Below, one piece after another: positions 43,971 to 52,821 of a stretch of 64,000 bases of DNA; the first letter of the stretch is position 1; each line of letters starts with the position of its first letter. Position numbers and translations under genes: made by a program. A model generated the notes under the pieces. The model was not told the origin of the DNA and searched no databases. It was given only the letters and a program-made list of their open reading frames with translations. The stretch comes from Crocinitomicaceae bacterium (GTDB lineage Bacteria; Bacteroidota; Bacteroidia; Flavobacteriales_D; Crocinitomicaceae): the NCBI GenBank assembly GCA_028689775.1, contig JAQVCM010000016.1, positions 18,461 through 82,460 on the forward strand, written 5' to 3'.

Positions 43971-43992
43971 TAATTTTTATTTCAACTTCGGA

Positions 43993-45042
43993 TTACAAGA
44001 TTAACATCGCATCTCCGTAGGAGTAAAAACGGTATTTTTCTTTGATTGCAGTTTCATACGCTTCCATCATCAAATTGTGTCCGCAGAAAGCAGAAATCAT
44101 CATCAACAAAGTTGAAAGTGGTGTATGGAAATTAGTAATCAAACTATCGGCAATTTGAAAATGGTACGGAGGGAAAATGAATTTATTGGTCCAACCATCA
44201 AAAGGTTTCAACATTCCGTCTGTAGAAACAGAAGTTTCAATTGCACGCATGGAAGTTGTTCCCACTGCACAAACTCTTCTTTTGTTTTCTTTTGCATTGT
44301 TGACGATATCTGCACAAGCTTGTGTAATAATCGCTTGTTCAGAATCCATTTTATGTTTTGTCAAATCCTCAACTTCAACGGTTCTAAAAGTTCCCAAACC
44401 AATGTGAAGTGTGATTTCAGCAAAATCAACACCTTTCAATTCTAATCTTTTCAACAACTCACGAGAGAAGTGCAAACCTGCAGTTGGCGCTGCAACAGCA
44501 CCTTCTTGAGAAGCATAAATTGTTTGGTAGCGAGCTTCATCTTCTTTCTCAACTTCCCTGCGGATGTATTTTGGAAGTGGCGTTTCACCCAATTCGGTGA
44601 TTTTAGCTTTAAATTCTTCGTAAGAACCATCAAAAAGGAAACGCAAAGTTCTACCTCTAGAGGTTGTGTTGTCAATTACTTCAGCAACCAACGATTCATC
44701 GTCACCAAAATATAATTTATTTCCGATTCTTATTTTACGAGCAGGATCTACTAAAACATCCCAAAGTAAACTTTCGCGATTTAATTCTCTCAATAAAAAA
44801 ACTTCGATTTTAGCGCCTGTTTTTTCTTTGTTACCATACATTCTTGCAGGAAAAACCTTGGTGTTGTTGGTAATCATCACATCTCCGTCGCTAAAATAAT
44901 TGATCAAATCTTTGAATAATTTGTGTTCAATTTTTCCAGTTTTACGATGAATCACCATCAAGCGAGCTTCATCTCTATTTTCTTGTGGGTATTCTGCGAT
45001 CAATTCGTTAGGCAAGTCGAAACTAAATTCTGATAGTTTCAT
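43993..45042 (-). CDS. queA: tRNA preQ1(34) S-adenosylmethionine ribosyltransferase-isomerase
   Basis: 349 residues from the ATG at 45042; upstream in-frame ATGs at 45051 and 45078 add only a basic tail ([12 protein letters not shown]). QueA transfers and rearranges the ribosyl group of S-adenosylmethionine to make epoxyqueuosine at the tRNA wobble base. Hallmarks: [10 protein letters not shown] at the start, [39 protein letters not shown], and [22 protein letters not shown] near the end. No other queuosine genes are adjacent. Confidence 0.95.
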   Translation of the reverse strand: MKLSEFSFDLPNELIAEYPQENRDEARLMVIHRKTGKIEHKLFKDLINYFSDGDVMITNNTKVFPARMYGNKEKTGAKIEVFLLRELNRESLLWDVLVDPARKIRIGNKLYFGDDESLVAEVIDNTTSRGRTLRFLFDGSYEEFKAKITELGETPLPKYIRREVEKEDEARYQTIYASQEGAVAAPTAGLHFSRELLKRLELKGVDFAEITLHIGLGTFRTVEVEDLTKHKMDSEQAIITQACADIVNNAKENKRRVCAVGTTSMRAIETSVSTDGMLKPFDGWTNKFIFPPYHFQIADSLITNFHTPLSTLLMMISAFCGHNLMMEAYETAIKEKYRFYSYGDAMLIL

Positions 45043-45189
45043 TTTGCCCATTTTTTGTATTTTATGTTTGTCTTCCATCTAAAAGTATCTATCCAATGGT
45101 GCTATTCACTGGGGTAAAATGTGCACAAAGGTACGAAATATTCTGATGACTTTGCTTGCAATTTTAAACCCTTGTTTAAAATATTTTTA

Positions 45190-45240
45190 AAAAAACAACA
45201 AAGCCCTGTCACCATTGGTGAACAGGGCTTTGTTTTAAGA
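45190..45240 (-). terminator. terminator after the small lipoprotein gene
   Basis: CAAAGCCCTGT and ACAGGGCTTTG form a perfect 11-base stem, with CACC/GGTG continuing inside. On the minus strand a TTGTTGTTTTTTT tract follows; T-rich DNA on the other side allows bidirectional use. Confidence 0.85.
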
Positions 45241-45246
45241 TCGTTC

Positions 45247-45627
45247 TTACTGAATAAATACGGTCGCTTTACTTGTAACCTCTTCTTCAACTTTGATAAT
45301 TCCTTCTCCTTTCAAGCCATTTTTCTTTGCTTCAATGTTCAAAATAGCTACTCCTGCCATTCCTTTCTTGTACACATCATTCATGTTGAAAATTGCCTCT
45401 CCAGCAAGGTTCGTTTGTGCCGTATCAAACAAATTTACATTTGCAGGCTTGTTTTCTGTTGATTTTCCAAAAACAACTACCTGACAACCAGGGACTGCAA
45501 GACCAGCGCCATCTCGCACGTAGACTTTTGCAATGGTATCTTTCTTTTTATTACATCCTGAAAGCATGTATAATCCAGAAAACAAAATAGAAACGGCAAG
45601 TAATGTACTTGGGAAAATGTTTTTCAT
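45247..45627 (-). CDS. small lipoprotein with transthyretin-like domain (copy A)
   Basis: 126 residues; lipobox LSGC with Cys25. After a short linker a single beta-sandwich unit follows: AKVYVRDGAGLAVPGCQVVVFG ... TAQTNLAGEAIFNM ... GVAILNIEAKKNG. This is the carboxypeptidase-regulatory or transthyretin-like fold found in surface lipoproteins. The neighbouring gene at 45660 encodes a clear paralogue with the same motif order, 32 bases upstream, so the two arose by tandem duplication and are probably co-transcribed. Confidence 0.7.
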   Translation of the reverse strand: MKNIFPSTLLAVSILFSGLYMLSGCNKKKDTIAKVYVRDGAGLAVPGCQVVVFGKSTENKPANVNLFDTAQTNLAGEAIFNMNDVYKKGMAGVAILNIEAKKNGLKGEGIIKVEEEVTSKATVFIQ

Positions 45628-45659
45628 GATTCGTTATTTAGTTTAGTTGAATGTTGTTG

Positions 45660-46034
45660 TTACGGCAAATAAATAGTTTCGACATTCGTAATGTTTACGC
45701 GACAGCGAACTCTTCCCAAGGCTTGAAGTGTGTCTTTTTTCACAATGATGTCAAAATATCCAATTTCTCCTTTTTTACCTTTTTCTCCAAAATATCCAGT
45801 CATGTCAAAAAGTGCATAACCGGTAGAGTTCGTCATTACTGTATCAACGTATGGACGCGTCACAGGGTTGGAATTTACATCACCAATAATAACCACTTTT
45901 GCTCCTGGAACAAGTTGATTACTTTGAGAACGAACATAAACTTTCAAAACGGAAGGGTCTCTTTTGCAGGACTGAAGCGCTGTGATCGAGAGTGTTAATG
46001 CAATAAATGCAAAAATCTTAAAGAATTTTTTCAT
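45660..46034 (-). CDS. small lipoprotein with transthyretin-like domain (copy B)
   Basis: 124 residues; lipobox LQSC with Cys23. LKVYVRSQSNQLVPGAKVVIIG, VMTNSTGYALFDM and GYFDIIVKKD line up with the corresponding pieces of the gene at 45247. First gene of the pair, divergent from pheS with 202 bases between them. Likely envelope-anchored; partner and ligand unknown. Confidence 0.7.
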   Translation of the reverse strand: MKKFFKIFAFIALTLSITALQSCKRDPSVLKVYVRSQSNQLVPGAKVVIIGDVNSNPVTRPYVDTVMTNSTGYALFDMTGYFGEKGKKGEIGYFDIIVKKDTLQALGRVRCRVNITNVETIYLP

Positions 46035-46236
46035 GTTGATTTGATTGATGTATCAAAGTAAGTTAAATCCATCGTTTAGTTAACTTTATCTTTCAAATTT
46101 ATTAAATTTGCACTTAACAAACACGTTAAAAGATTTACAAATAAAGTGAAAAGGATTCAATTGTGCAATATTATTTCTCTAAATTCTTAGTTTCTCTTAT
46201 TTTAATCTTTAAAATTCAATTATATTTGGAAATAAT

Positions 46237-47259
46237 ATGAAGGAAAAAATCAAAACATTAACCTCAGAAATTCAATCTGAAAAGATTGAAAATATAGCTG
46301 ATTTAGAGGTTTTTAGAATCAAATACTTGGGAACAAAAGGAGCCATTAAATCCTTATTTAGCGATTTGAAAAATGTTGCTAACGAAGAGAAAAAAGAAAT
46401 CGGTCAAATGATGAACGAATTGCGTTTGACTGCTGAAAACACATACAACGCATTCAAAAACAATTTGTCTGAGGATAAATCTGCTGCTGAGAAAATTGAT
46501 TTCTCGCGACCTGGTGAAGATTTTACAATTGGTTCTCACCATCCTATTTCTTTGGTTCGTTCCGAAATTATTGAAATTTTTAACCGCATCGGATTCAACG
46601 TTTCTGAAGGTCCAGAAATTGAAGATGATTGGCATAATTTCTCGGCTTTGAATTTTCCTCCAGAACATCCTGCGAGAGACATGCAGGATACTTTTTTCAT
46701 TGAGAAAGGAGAGAATGAAATGGCTTTGAGAACACATACTTCATCCGTTCAAGTTCGCGTGATGGAAAATGACAAACCACCAATTAGAACCATTTCTCCA
46801 GGACGCGTTTACAGAAACGAAGCAATTTCTGCACGTGCACACTGTTTCTTTCACCAAGTGGAAGGTTTGTACATCGACAAAAATGTTTCGTTTGCGGACT
46901 TGAAACAAACCTTACTGTATTTTGCGCAAGAAATGTTTGGTGAGAAAGCTCAAATTAGATTACGTCCTTCCTACTTCCCGTTTACGGAACCAAGTGCTGA
47001 AGTAGATGTTTCTTGTTCAATTTGCAACGCCAAAGGTTGTAATGTGTGTAAATACACAGGTTGGTTAGAGATTTTAGGTTGCGGAATGGTTGACCCAAGT
47101 GTTTTGGATGCTTCTGGAATTGACTCTAAAGTTTACAGCGGATTTGCATTCGGAATGGGTGTTGAACGCATCACACAATTGAAATACAAAGTGAATGACT
47201 TAAGAATGTATTCTGAAAATGACATCCGTTTCTTAAAACAATTTACATCGGTTTTATAA
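46237..47259 (+). CDS. pheS: phenylalanyl-tRNA synthetase alpha subunit
   Basis: 340 residues, normal length. N-terminal coiled coil (EKIKTLTSEIQSEKIENI), then the class II catalytic core: motif 1 around GPEIEDDWHNFSALNFPPEHPARD, motif 2 RTHTSSVQVRVM and ISPGRVYRNEA, motif 3 GFAFGMGVERI. The zinc-like CSICNAKGCNVCKYTGW insert is also typical of PheS. The beta subunit gene is not in the window, as in many Bacteroidetes. Strong terminator downstream. Confidence 0.97.
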   Translation: MKEKIKTLTSEIQSEKIENIADLEVFRIKYLGTKGAIKSLFSDLKNVANEEKKEIGQMMNELRLTAENTYNAFKNNLSEDKSAAEKIDFSRPGEDFTIGSHHPISLVRSEIIEIFNRIGFNVSEGPEIEDDWHNFSALNFPPEHPARDMQDTFFIEKGENEMALRTHTSSVQVRVMENDKPPIRTISPGRVYRNEAISARAHCFFHQVEGLYIDKNVSFADLKQTLLYFAQEMFGEKAQIRLRPSYFPFTEPSAEVDVSCSICNAKGCNVCKYTGWLEILGCGMVDPSVLDASGIDSKVYSGFAFGMGVERITQLKYKVNDLRMYSENDIRFLKQFTSVL

Positions 47260-47393
47260 TTGAATAGACATACATATTGTCTCGTAAAAACACGATACAT
47301 AGAGATCCAAGATTTCGCGATGTAAAAACATCTTCGAAAAGAAATTGAAGGAATCTCTCTTGAAAGACGAATTTAACAATAAAAATAAAATCC

Positions 47394-47433
47394 AAAAAAA
47401 TAGCCTCTTGTTTGAACAAGAGGCTATTTTTTT
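47394..47433. terminator. bidirectional terminator after pheS
   Basis: AATAGCCTCTTGTT and AACAAGAGGCTATT form a perfect stem, extended by A-run and T-run on either side, placed between convergent genes. Works in both directions. Confidence 0.9.
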
Positions 47434-47471
47434 AAAACAATTTAATGTCTTTATAGTTCCAGAGAAAATCC

Positions 47472-48146
47472 TTAAAGCTCCTTAAAGCCTTCAGAGAAGA
47501 AGACGACGTTTCTGTCTACTGAATTCTCAATCGTTTCTCGAAACAATTTCCGGTCTTTGGATGAAATACCATCTATAGACGCAGAGATTTGTAAATCTTT
47601 GATGTAATCAAAATAAATACTTTGCTGTTGAATACTGATGCGTCTCAATCCTGTGAAATAAGCAACTTTTACTTCTCGATCTGCAAAAACAACGGCGTTT
47701 TTCGTAATTCCAATTCGGAATAATTTTTTCTTCTTTCCAATCCTTGAAAAAATGAAATGATCCAAACCGAAAATTATAAAAACAACTGCCACTGGCCAAA
47801 ACAAAGGAGTAACTAAGTACAACATCAATGCAAAAACCAAGTGAAACCAACCTTCTAAGGCCAAGTACATGGAAACACGCTGAACTCTTTTTTGATCCAT
47901 CGGTTCATTCCATAAATAACGTTTCGTATCTGCAACCATCTTCATCCCAGACCAACGCTGTACAGCTCTTCTACCTCCAAGAATGAAAAACAATCCTGCA
48001 AGGACATAAAAGATTTCTTGAGCGTATGGCAAGCTTTCTCCTGTCAACCTTAAAAAACCAATTGGTAAATCAAAGCCAACCACAACAGCCAACAAAGCTG
48101 TAGGAATAAACAAGATGAATAAAAGTATATTGACAGACTTATTCAT
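47472..48146 (-). CDS. membrane protein of unknown function
   Basis: 224 residues with about four hydrophobic segments (5-28, 40-57, 95-113, 115-130) and a C-terminal soluble part of about 90 residues (GKKKKLFRIGITKNAVVFADREV). No family recognised. It overlaps the DUF349 gene by 8 bases and is translated right after it; the terminator at 47394 lies behind it. Confidence 0.6.
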   Translation of the reverse strand: MNKSVNILLFILFIPTALLAVVVGFDLPIGFLRLTGESLPYAQEIFYVLAGLFFILGGRRAVQRWSGMKMVADTKRYLWNEPMDQKRVQRVSMYLALEGWFHLVFALMLYLVTPLFWPVAVVFIIFGLDHFIFSRIGKKKKLFRIGITKNAVVFADREVKVAYFTGLRRISIQQQSIYFDYIKDLQISASIDGISSKDRKLFRETIENSVDRNVVFFSEGFKEL

Positions 48147-49854
48147 TTTTAAGCAATTTTAATTTACGTTGGTGATCTTCGATGGTTCTTTTCGCAGCTT
48201 TAATTTTATTTTCAATCTCCAGAATCATCGGGTTCGCATTTTTAGATTTCGCGAAAAAACCCAGATTGTTCTCATATTGCTGAACTTCTTGCTTCAACAA
48301 GGTGATTTTGTTTTGAACATCTCTTCTTTCGTTATCAAATGCTCTCTCTGAATTTGGACTAGACTTCAAGGAGTCAATTTTAGATTGAAACATGACTTTG
48401 TCTTTCTCAGCACCTTCTAGTTTTAATTTAGAATAATGGGCATCAATCGCTGTTTTGTATTCGTTGTAAATGGTGTCTTTTTCTTTAAAAGGAACTCTTC
48501 CAATTTCATTGAATTCAGCTGTAAAATCTCTTAAAGCTTGCAAGGTTTCACTTTTATTTTCAGATGCCTCATAAGCCTTAATCTTCTCGATTAGTTCTTT
48601 TTTAGCAACTAAGTTTACGCCATTGGTCTGATCTAACTCTTCAAAATGCTTTTGTTTCGAATTGAAAAAAGCATCACAAGCTGCGCGGAATTCTTTCCAT
48701 AAAACTTGCTCATTGCGCTGACCTGCATGCCCTGTTTTTTTCCAGTCATTTTGCAAACGAACGATTGCTTCGGTAGTCGCTTTCCAATCTGTAGAGTCTT
48801 TTAAAGAAACTACTTGATTGATTAGTTTTCTCTTAGCCTCCGTTAGTTTCGCTTGCTCCTGCTTGATGGTTTCATAGAACACTTTTTTACGAGCAAAAAA
48901 CTGGTCACATTCACTTCTGAAAGCAGTCCACAATTCTTCGTTTTCTTTCTTCGTTCCGAAACCAATTTTTTTCCAACGATCTTGAAATCCAAGTAAAACT
49001 TGCGTTAACTCTTCCCATTCTTTTGCAGATTTCACGTCGCTGATTTGAGCGATGAATTCTTGAGTTTCTACTAATAAAGCTTGTTTCTTTTCGATGTTGA
49101 TACGCAATTCCTCACGTTTTACATCGTAGTATTCTTTGATTTTGGTGTACACAGCTTTCACTGCTTCCCAATATATTTCTTTTAAACTTTCCCAAACATC
49201 TTGAGGAACAGGTCCTGTTTCGTCAAATTCATTTTGCAAAGTTTTGATTGCTGCTTCAATTTCTTTGATGTTTTCAGTAGCACTTAAAGCTTTGATTTTC
49301 TGAATCAATTCCTCTTTAATTTGAAGATTTCTTTTCAAATCATGTTCTTTCAGCTCTCTGTATATCTTGATGTTGAAGAAGAAAGATTCTAACAAATTCG
49401 AAAACTCAGCTTGAATCGCTTGTCTTTTTTCTCGTTCTACATCTCCAACTTTTTTCCAAGCTTCGTGGATTTCTTTGTAGCTAGAAATGGCAACACCAAT
49501 GTTTTCCTCTTCAGAAATCAAGGTACGCAAACGTTCGATCAAGTTTTTTTTCAAACGCATGTTTGCCTCTTGCTCTAGTTTTCTTGAAGCAGAAGCCGTT
49601 GCTTTTTTGTTCTTGAAATCAGAATAGATTCCGTAAAATTCGTCTTTCAACGTTTTCAAAGATCCGTCTTCTTCTTCAAGTGTCAAGTCATTTTCTTGAG
49701 CTTCCAACACTGCCACTTGACGCAGACGTTCTTGTTCAATATGAAAATCTTCAAAGCGAGCTTTCAATTCATTTACTTCTCTACTTACCGCAAGAACCTC
49801 CTCCGTATCAACAAGTGCTTTTAATTGCTCAATAAAATCAACCTTTTCCATCAT
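48139..49854 (-). CDS. DUF349 repeat protein
   Basis: 571 residues, nearly all helical, with about five DUF349 units (recurring pattern W..LV.FQ..WKKIG...KENEELW..FR..CD.FF..K). Examples are WKKVGDVEREKRQAI, FDETGPVPQDVWESL, WKKIGFGTKKENEELW and WKKTGHAGQRNEQVLW. Such proteins occur throughout Bacteroidetes; no activity is established. Cytosolic. It follows the PfkB gene by 8 bases and overlaps the membrane protein behind it. Confidence 0.85.
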   Translation of the reverse strand: MMEKVDFIEQLKALVDTEEVLAVSREVNELKARFEDFHIEQERLRQVAVLEAQENDLTLEEEDGSLKTLKDEFYGIYSDFKNKKATASASRKLEQEANMRLKKNLIERLRTLISEEENIGVAISSYKEIHEAWKKVGDVEREKRQAIQAEFSNLLESFFFNIKIYRELKEHDLKRNLQIKEELIQKIKALSATENIKEIEAAIKTLQNEFDETGPVPQDVWESLKEIYWEAVKAVYTKIKEYYDVKREELRINIEKKQALLVETQEFIAQISDVKSAKEWEELTQVLLGFQDRWKKIGFGTKKENEELWTAFRSECDQFFARKKVFYETIKQEQAKLTEAKRKLINQVVSLKDSTDWKATTEAIVRLQNDWKKTGHAGQRNEQVLWKEFRAACDAFFNSKQKHFEELDQTNGVNLVAKKELIEKIKAYEASENKSETLQALRDFTAEFNEIGRVPFKEKDTIYNEYKTAIDAHYSKLKLEGAEKDKVMFQSKIDSLKSSPNSERAFDNERRDVQNKITLLKQEVQQYENNLGFFAKSKNANPMILEIENKIKAAKRTIEDHQRKLKLLKNE

Positions 49855-49862
49855 CTAGAAAT

Positions 49863-50792
49863 TTAAACAATCTGATAAACCATATTAAAATTAGAAAGAG
49901 CCACAAATTTTTGAATTCTCAAATCCAATAAATCTGGTGTTACTTGGGCCAATCTTTCTGTTCCAAATTTTTCAACACAAAAAGAAGCAAGTGCTGAACC
50001 TACAATAATTGCACGTTTCATGTTTTCAAAAGAAACATCATCCGTACTGGCGATGTATCCCATAAAACCACCTGCAAATGTATCTCCTGCTCCTGTTGGA
50101 TCAAAAACTTCTTCCAATGGAAGTGCTGGAGCTGCAAAAACTTGGTCTTCGTGAAACAACAAAGCTCCGTGTTCTCCTTTTTTAATAATCAAGTATTTAG
50201 GACCCATTTTACGAATTACGTCCGCTGCTTTTACCAAAGAACTTTGTCCTGATAATTGTCTCGCTTCTTCGTCGTTGATGATTAACAAATCGATTTTTTT
50301 TAAGGTCACTTTCAGGTCATCCAAAGCAATATCCATCCAGAAATTCATGGTGTCCATTGCTATCAACTTTGGTCTGTTGGTCATTCGGTCTACCACGGTA
50401 CTTTGTACTTGTGGACTCAAATTTCCAAGCATTAAATACGAGCAATCTTGGTAAGATTCTGGGATAATTGGATCAAAATTCTCCAAAACATTCAACTCGG
50501 TGATTAAGGTGTCACGCGTATTCATGTCGTTGTGATACTTTCCAGACCAGAAAAATGATTTCTCACCTTCTTTAATCTGAAGTCCTTCCAGGTTTACACC
50601 TTTTGAAGACAATGCATCTAACATCGCTTTTGGGAAATCGTCACCAACAACTGCAACGATGTTTTGGTTTTTCTTGTAAAAAGAAGCTGCCAAAGAAATG
50701 TATGTTGCAGCGCCACCAATAATTTTATCTGTTTTTCCAAATGGAGTTTCAATTGCATCAAAAGCAACACTCCCAACAGTAAGTAAACTCAT
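49863..50792 (-). CDS. PfkB-family carbohydrate kinase
   Basis: 309 residues. Signatures: GGAATYISLAASFY near the start, DTMNFWMDIA, INDEEARQLSG, and the ATP/anion-hole motif DPTGAGDTFAGGF with catalytic Asp237. Ribokinase-type fold. The substrate (ribokinase, adenosine kinase or sugar kinase) cannot be told from the motifs. It is first in a run with the DUF349 gene; the glycosyltransferase upstream is 121 bases away. Confidence 0.85.
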   Translation of the reverse strand: MSLLTVGSVAFDAIETPFGKTDKIIGGAATYISLAASFYKKNQNIVAVVGDDFPKAMLDALSSKGVNLEGLQIKEGEKSFFWSGKYHNDMNTRDTLITELNVLENFDPIIPESYQDCSYLMLGNLSPQVQSTVVDRMTNRPKLIAMDTMNFWMDIALDDLKVTLKKIDLLIINDEEARQLSGQSSLVKAADVIRKMGPKYLIIKKGEHGALLFHEDQVFAAPALPLEEVFDPTGAGDTFAGGFMGYIASTDDVSFENMKRAIIVGSALASFCVEKFGTERLAQVTPDLLDLRIQKFVALSNFNMVYQIV

Positions 50793-50913
50793 CTATTTAA
50801 TTTTCAAATTTGAAATGCAAAGGTAACTAAATCATTGGGAAAGATGTCACAAATAATTTCTTGAATTCCCGTCTGATTTTCAACCTGAATCAAACTCATT
50901 TGATTTTGATAAG

Positions 50914-52026
50914 CTAGGATTTTACCTTTGGGTAAAACGCTGCTAATTTCTGCACCTCATTTTCCCAATTCTCAACACGAGCAGCTTTTACGCAGTTTTC
51001 TTTCCAGCGAGCCAGTTGCTCCGGATTATTCTGAATTTCAAGAATGGTCTCTGCCAAGTGAATGGGGTCGTGACTTTGCGTGATCTTTCCAATCTCATAT
51101 CCTGCTACAATCTTTTTCACTTCTACTAAATCAGAAGCGAGAATTGGCGTATTTGCATGCATGTAATCAAACACTTTGTTGGGCAATGAAAATCGGTAAT
51201 TGATGTTGGTGTCTTTATCTAATGTCAATCCTAAATCAGCATGCTTCGTAAAATTCATCATTTCCGAATACGGTCTTTTCCCGAAAAAGAACACTTTATC
51301 TTCAAGTTTTAATTCAAGGGATAATTGTTTTAAGTAAGGAACCACATCGCCATCACCGACAAAAAGCAACACTGTATTCTCCAAATACTGCATGGATTTC
51401 ACCGCTTCTTCTCCGCCTCTATCGATGTTAATTCCAGCACCTTGAAAAATAAGAACAAATTTATCTTCTGGAATTCCCAATTCTTTTTTAGTTTTCAACT
51501 GTGAAGGATTCCAGGTTGGAGAAATGTTTCGAACTACCAACAAAGGAACCTTATATTTCTTTTCGTACCGAGAAGCAATCGAATGATTCACGGTATATAC
51601 ATGCTTTAATTTAGGGAAAATCCATCCTTCGATTCGTTCCCAAACTGCCTGTGTTTTTGGTCGATTGACTAATTCTGGAACTTCGGTAAAGTACTCATGC
51701 GAATCGTAAACTATTTCTTTCCTTTTGATGGTTTTAGCTAAATAATTTGGAAGCAAGGTGTCTAAATCGTTAGATACCAAAATATCAAATTTGGTGAAAA
51801 GCAGAAACCAAAATAAGCGGATTGAATAGGACGCATAAAAGAGCGCTCCTTTATCAAAAGGAAGCTGAAAACGCTTGGTTTGATAAGTTCGAGTTAGTGC
51901 CAAACTATCTTTTCTCAAACGGCCAACCAGCAAGACATCATGTCCTTGACTTTGAATAAAAGAGCAAACTTTATGGACTCGTTGATCGGTGTATAGGTCG
52001 TTTGTAACGCTAACAATCACTTTCAT
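50914..52026 (-). CDS. glycosyltransferase family 4-like protein
   Basis: 370 residues, soluble with one hydrophobic segment near 60-75. GT-B fold features: N-terminal SVTNDLYTDQRVHKVCSFIQ, then LIFQGAGINIDRGGEEAVKSM, LFVGDGDVVPYLKQL and DLGLTLDKDTNINYRFSLPNKVFDYMHANTPILAS, which carries the E/D...sugar-nucleotide site. Likely acts at the cytoplasmic face on a lipid-linked or capsule sugar. No other sugar genes adjoin. Confidence 0.8.
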   Translation of the reverse strand: MKVIVSVTNDLYTDQRVHKVCSFIQSQGHDVLLVGRLRKDSLALTRTYQTKRFQLPFDKGALFYASYSIRLFWFLLFTKFDILVSNDLDTLLPNYLAKTIKRKEIVYDSHEYFTEVPELVNRPKTQAVWERIEGWIFPKLKHVYTVNHSIASRYEKKYKVPLLVVRNISPTWNPSQLKTKKELGIPEDKFVLIFQGAGINIDRGGEEAVKSMQYLENTVLLFVGDGDVVPYLKQLSLELKLEDKVFFFGKRPYSEMMNFTKHADLGLTLDKDTNINYRFSLPNKVFDYMHANTPILASDLVEVKKIVAGYEIGKITQSHDPIHLAETILEIQNNPEQLARWKENCVKAARVENWENEVQKLAAFYPKVKS

Positions 52027-52050
52027 TATTCACTAATATAGAAATCGGAT

Positions 52051-52689
52051 TTATAATGCAAAAATAAAAAGTAGAAGAATTAAAAGGAGGAAAAAAATAA
52101 AAATAGAAGAAACAACAACGCCCACAAGAGAAAATACATAACCGACACGCGCTGAATTGAGTCCTTTCGGAGTGATGTAAGGAGCATCTAAAGCGGATGA
52201 ACTTTTTGACAATCCTTTAATTCCCAAAATAAATCCAGCAATAAAAAGAGGAGTAAACGAAAAGAGTGTACTTAAAATACCCAAGATTAGTGAGTTTTTG
52301 CCAGATCTTTCGGCTCGTTTTGCCTGATCGATAATTTCTTGCTGTCTCTTTAAGGAGTCTAGATTCTCAACTACCCTGTCTTGTGTTGGGATCCAATTAA
52401 TTTCTTCCAGCTCTTTTTTATCAAATTTCGTTTTGGATTCAACTGATTTCGATTCAACTGATTTCGATTCAACTGATTTTGATTTAAAAGTTGTTTTTTC
52501 TGACAAAGCTAGATCATTGTTCGTAACACGAGGAACATCTATCACGAGCGGTTCGACCTTGTTTTTCTCAATGATTACTTCTGAATAGCGAACTTCATTT
52601 TTAGAAGGTCGAATTCCTCTACCGTATTTCCATTCTGAGCATCCAGAAAGAACGAATAGAAAAACTAGTACTGGAATTAGAATTTTCAT
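52051..52689 (-). CDS. lipoprotein with SKSVE tandem repeat and membrane helices
   Basis: 212 residues. Lipobox VLSGC (Cys17). Residues about 65-85 contain SKSVE three times, from a perfect 15-base direct repeat. Two hydrophobic helices near the end (ILGILSTLFSFTPLFIAGFILGI and VGYVFSLVGVVVSSIFIFFLL) suggest a DUF4190-type membrane tail. Being both lipidated at the N-terminus and membrane-spanning at the C-terminus is unusual. The repeat number may vary between strains. Confidence 0.65.
   Translation of the reverse strand: MKILIPVLVFLFVLSGCSEWKYGRGIRPSKNEVRYSEVIIEKNKVEPLVIDVPRVTNNDLALSEKTTFKSKSVESKSVESKSVESKTKFDKKELEEINWIPTQDRVVENLDSLKRQQEIIDQAKRAERSGKNSLILGILSTLFSFTPLFIAGFILGIKGLSKSSSALDAPYITPKGLNSARVGYVFSLVGVVVSSIFIFFLLLILLLFIFAL
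52436..52485. repeat. 15-bp tandem repeat (3.3 copies)
   Basis: GATTCAACTGATTTC occurs three times head to tail, the third with a C-to-T change at its end, followed by a partial GATTT. It encodes SKSVE units in the lipoprotein gene. Confidence 0.8.
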
Positions 52690-52770
52690 ATAGTCGCTTT
52701 ATTTTGATTAGCTATGTAAATTACGTTATAAATTTTGACATTACCAATACGATTCTAAAAAAATAGAACA

Positions 52771-52803
52771 AAAAAGGGGTCACTATTGCTAGCGACCCCT
52801 TTC
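52771..52803 (-). terminator. terminator of the first T9SS gene (shared family)
   Basis: On the minus strand GGGGTCGCTAGCAATAGTGACCCC with a T-run. Core TCACTATTGCTAGYGA is shared with the hairpins at 57351, 61460 and 63822. Confidence 0.85.
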
Positions 52804-52821
52804 TTATCGTTTAATTCCGTT

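Noticed and set aside
46221..46228. TATATTTG upstream of pheS
   Set aside because: Only 8 bases before the start codon and no -33 partner; would give an almost leaderless transcript.
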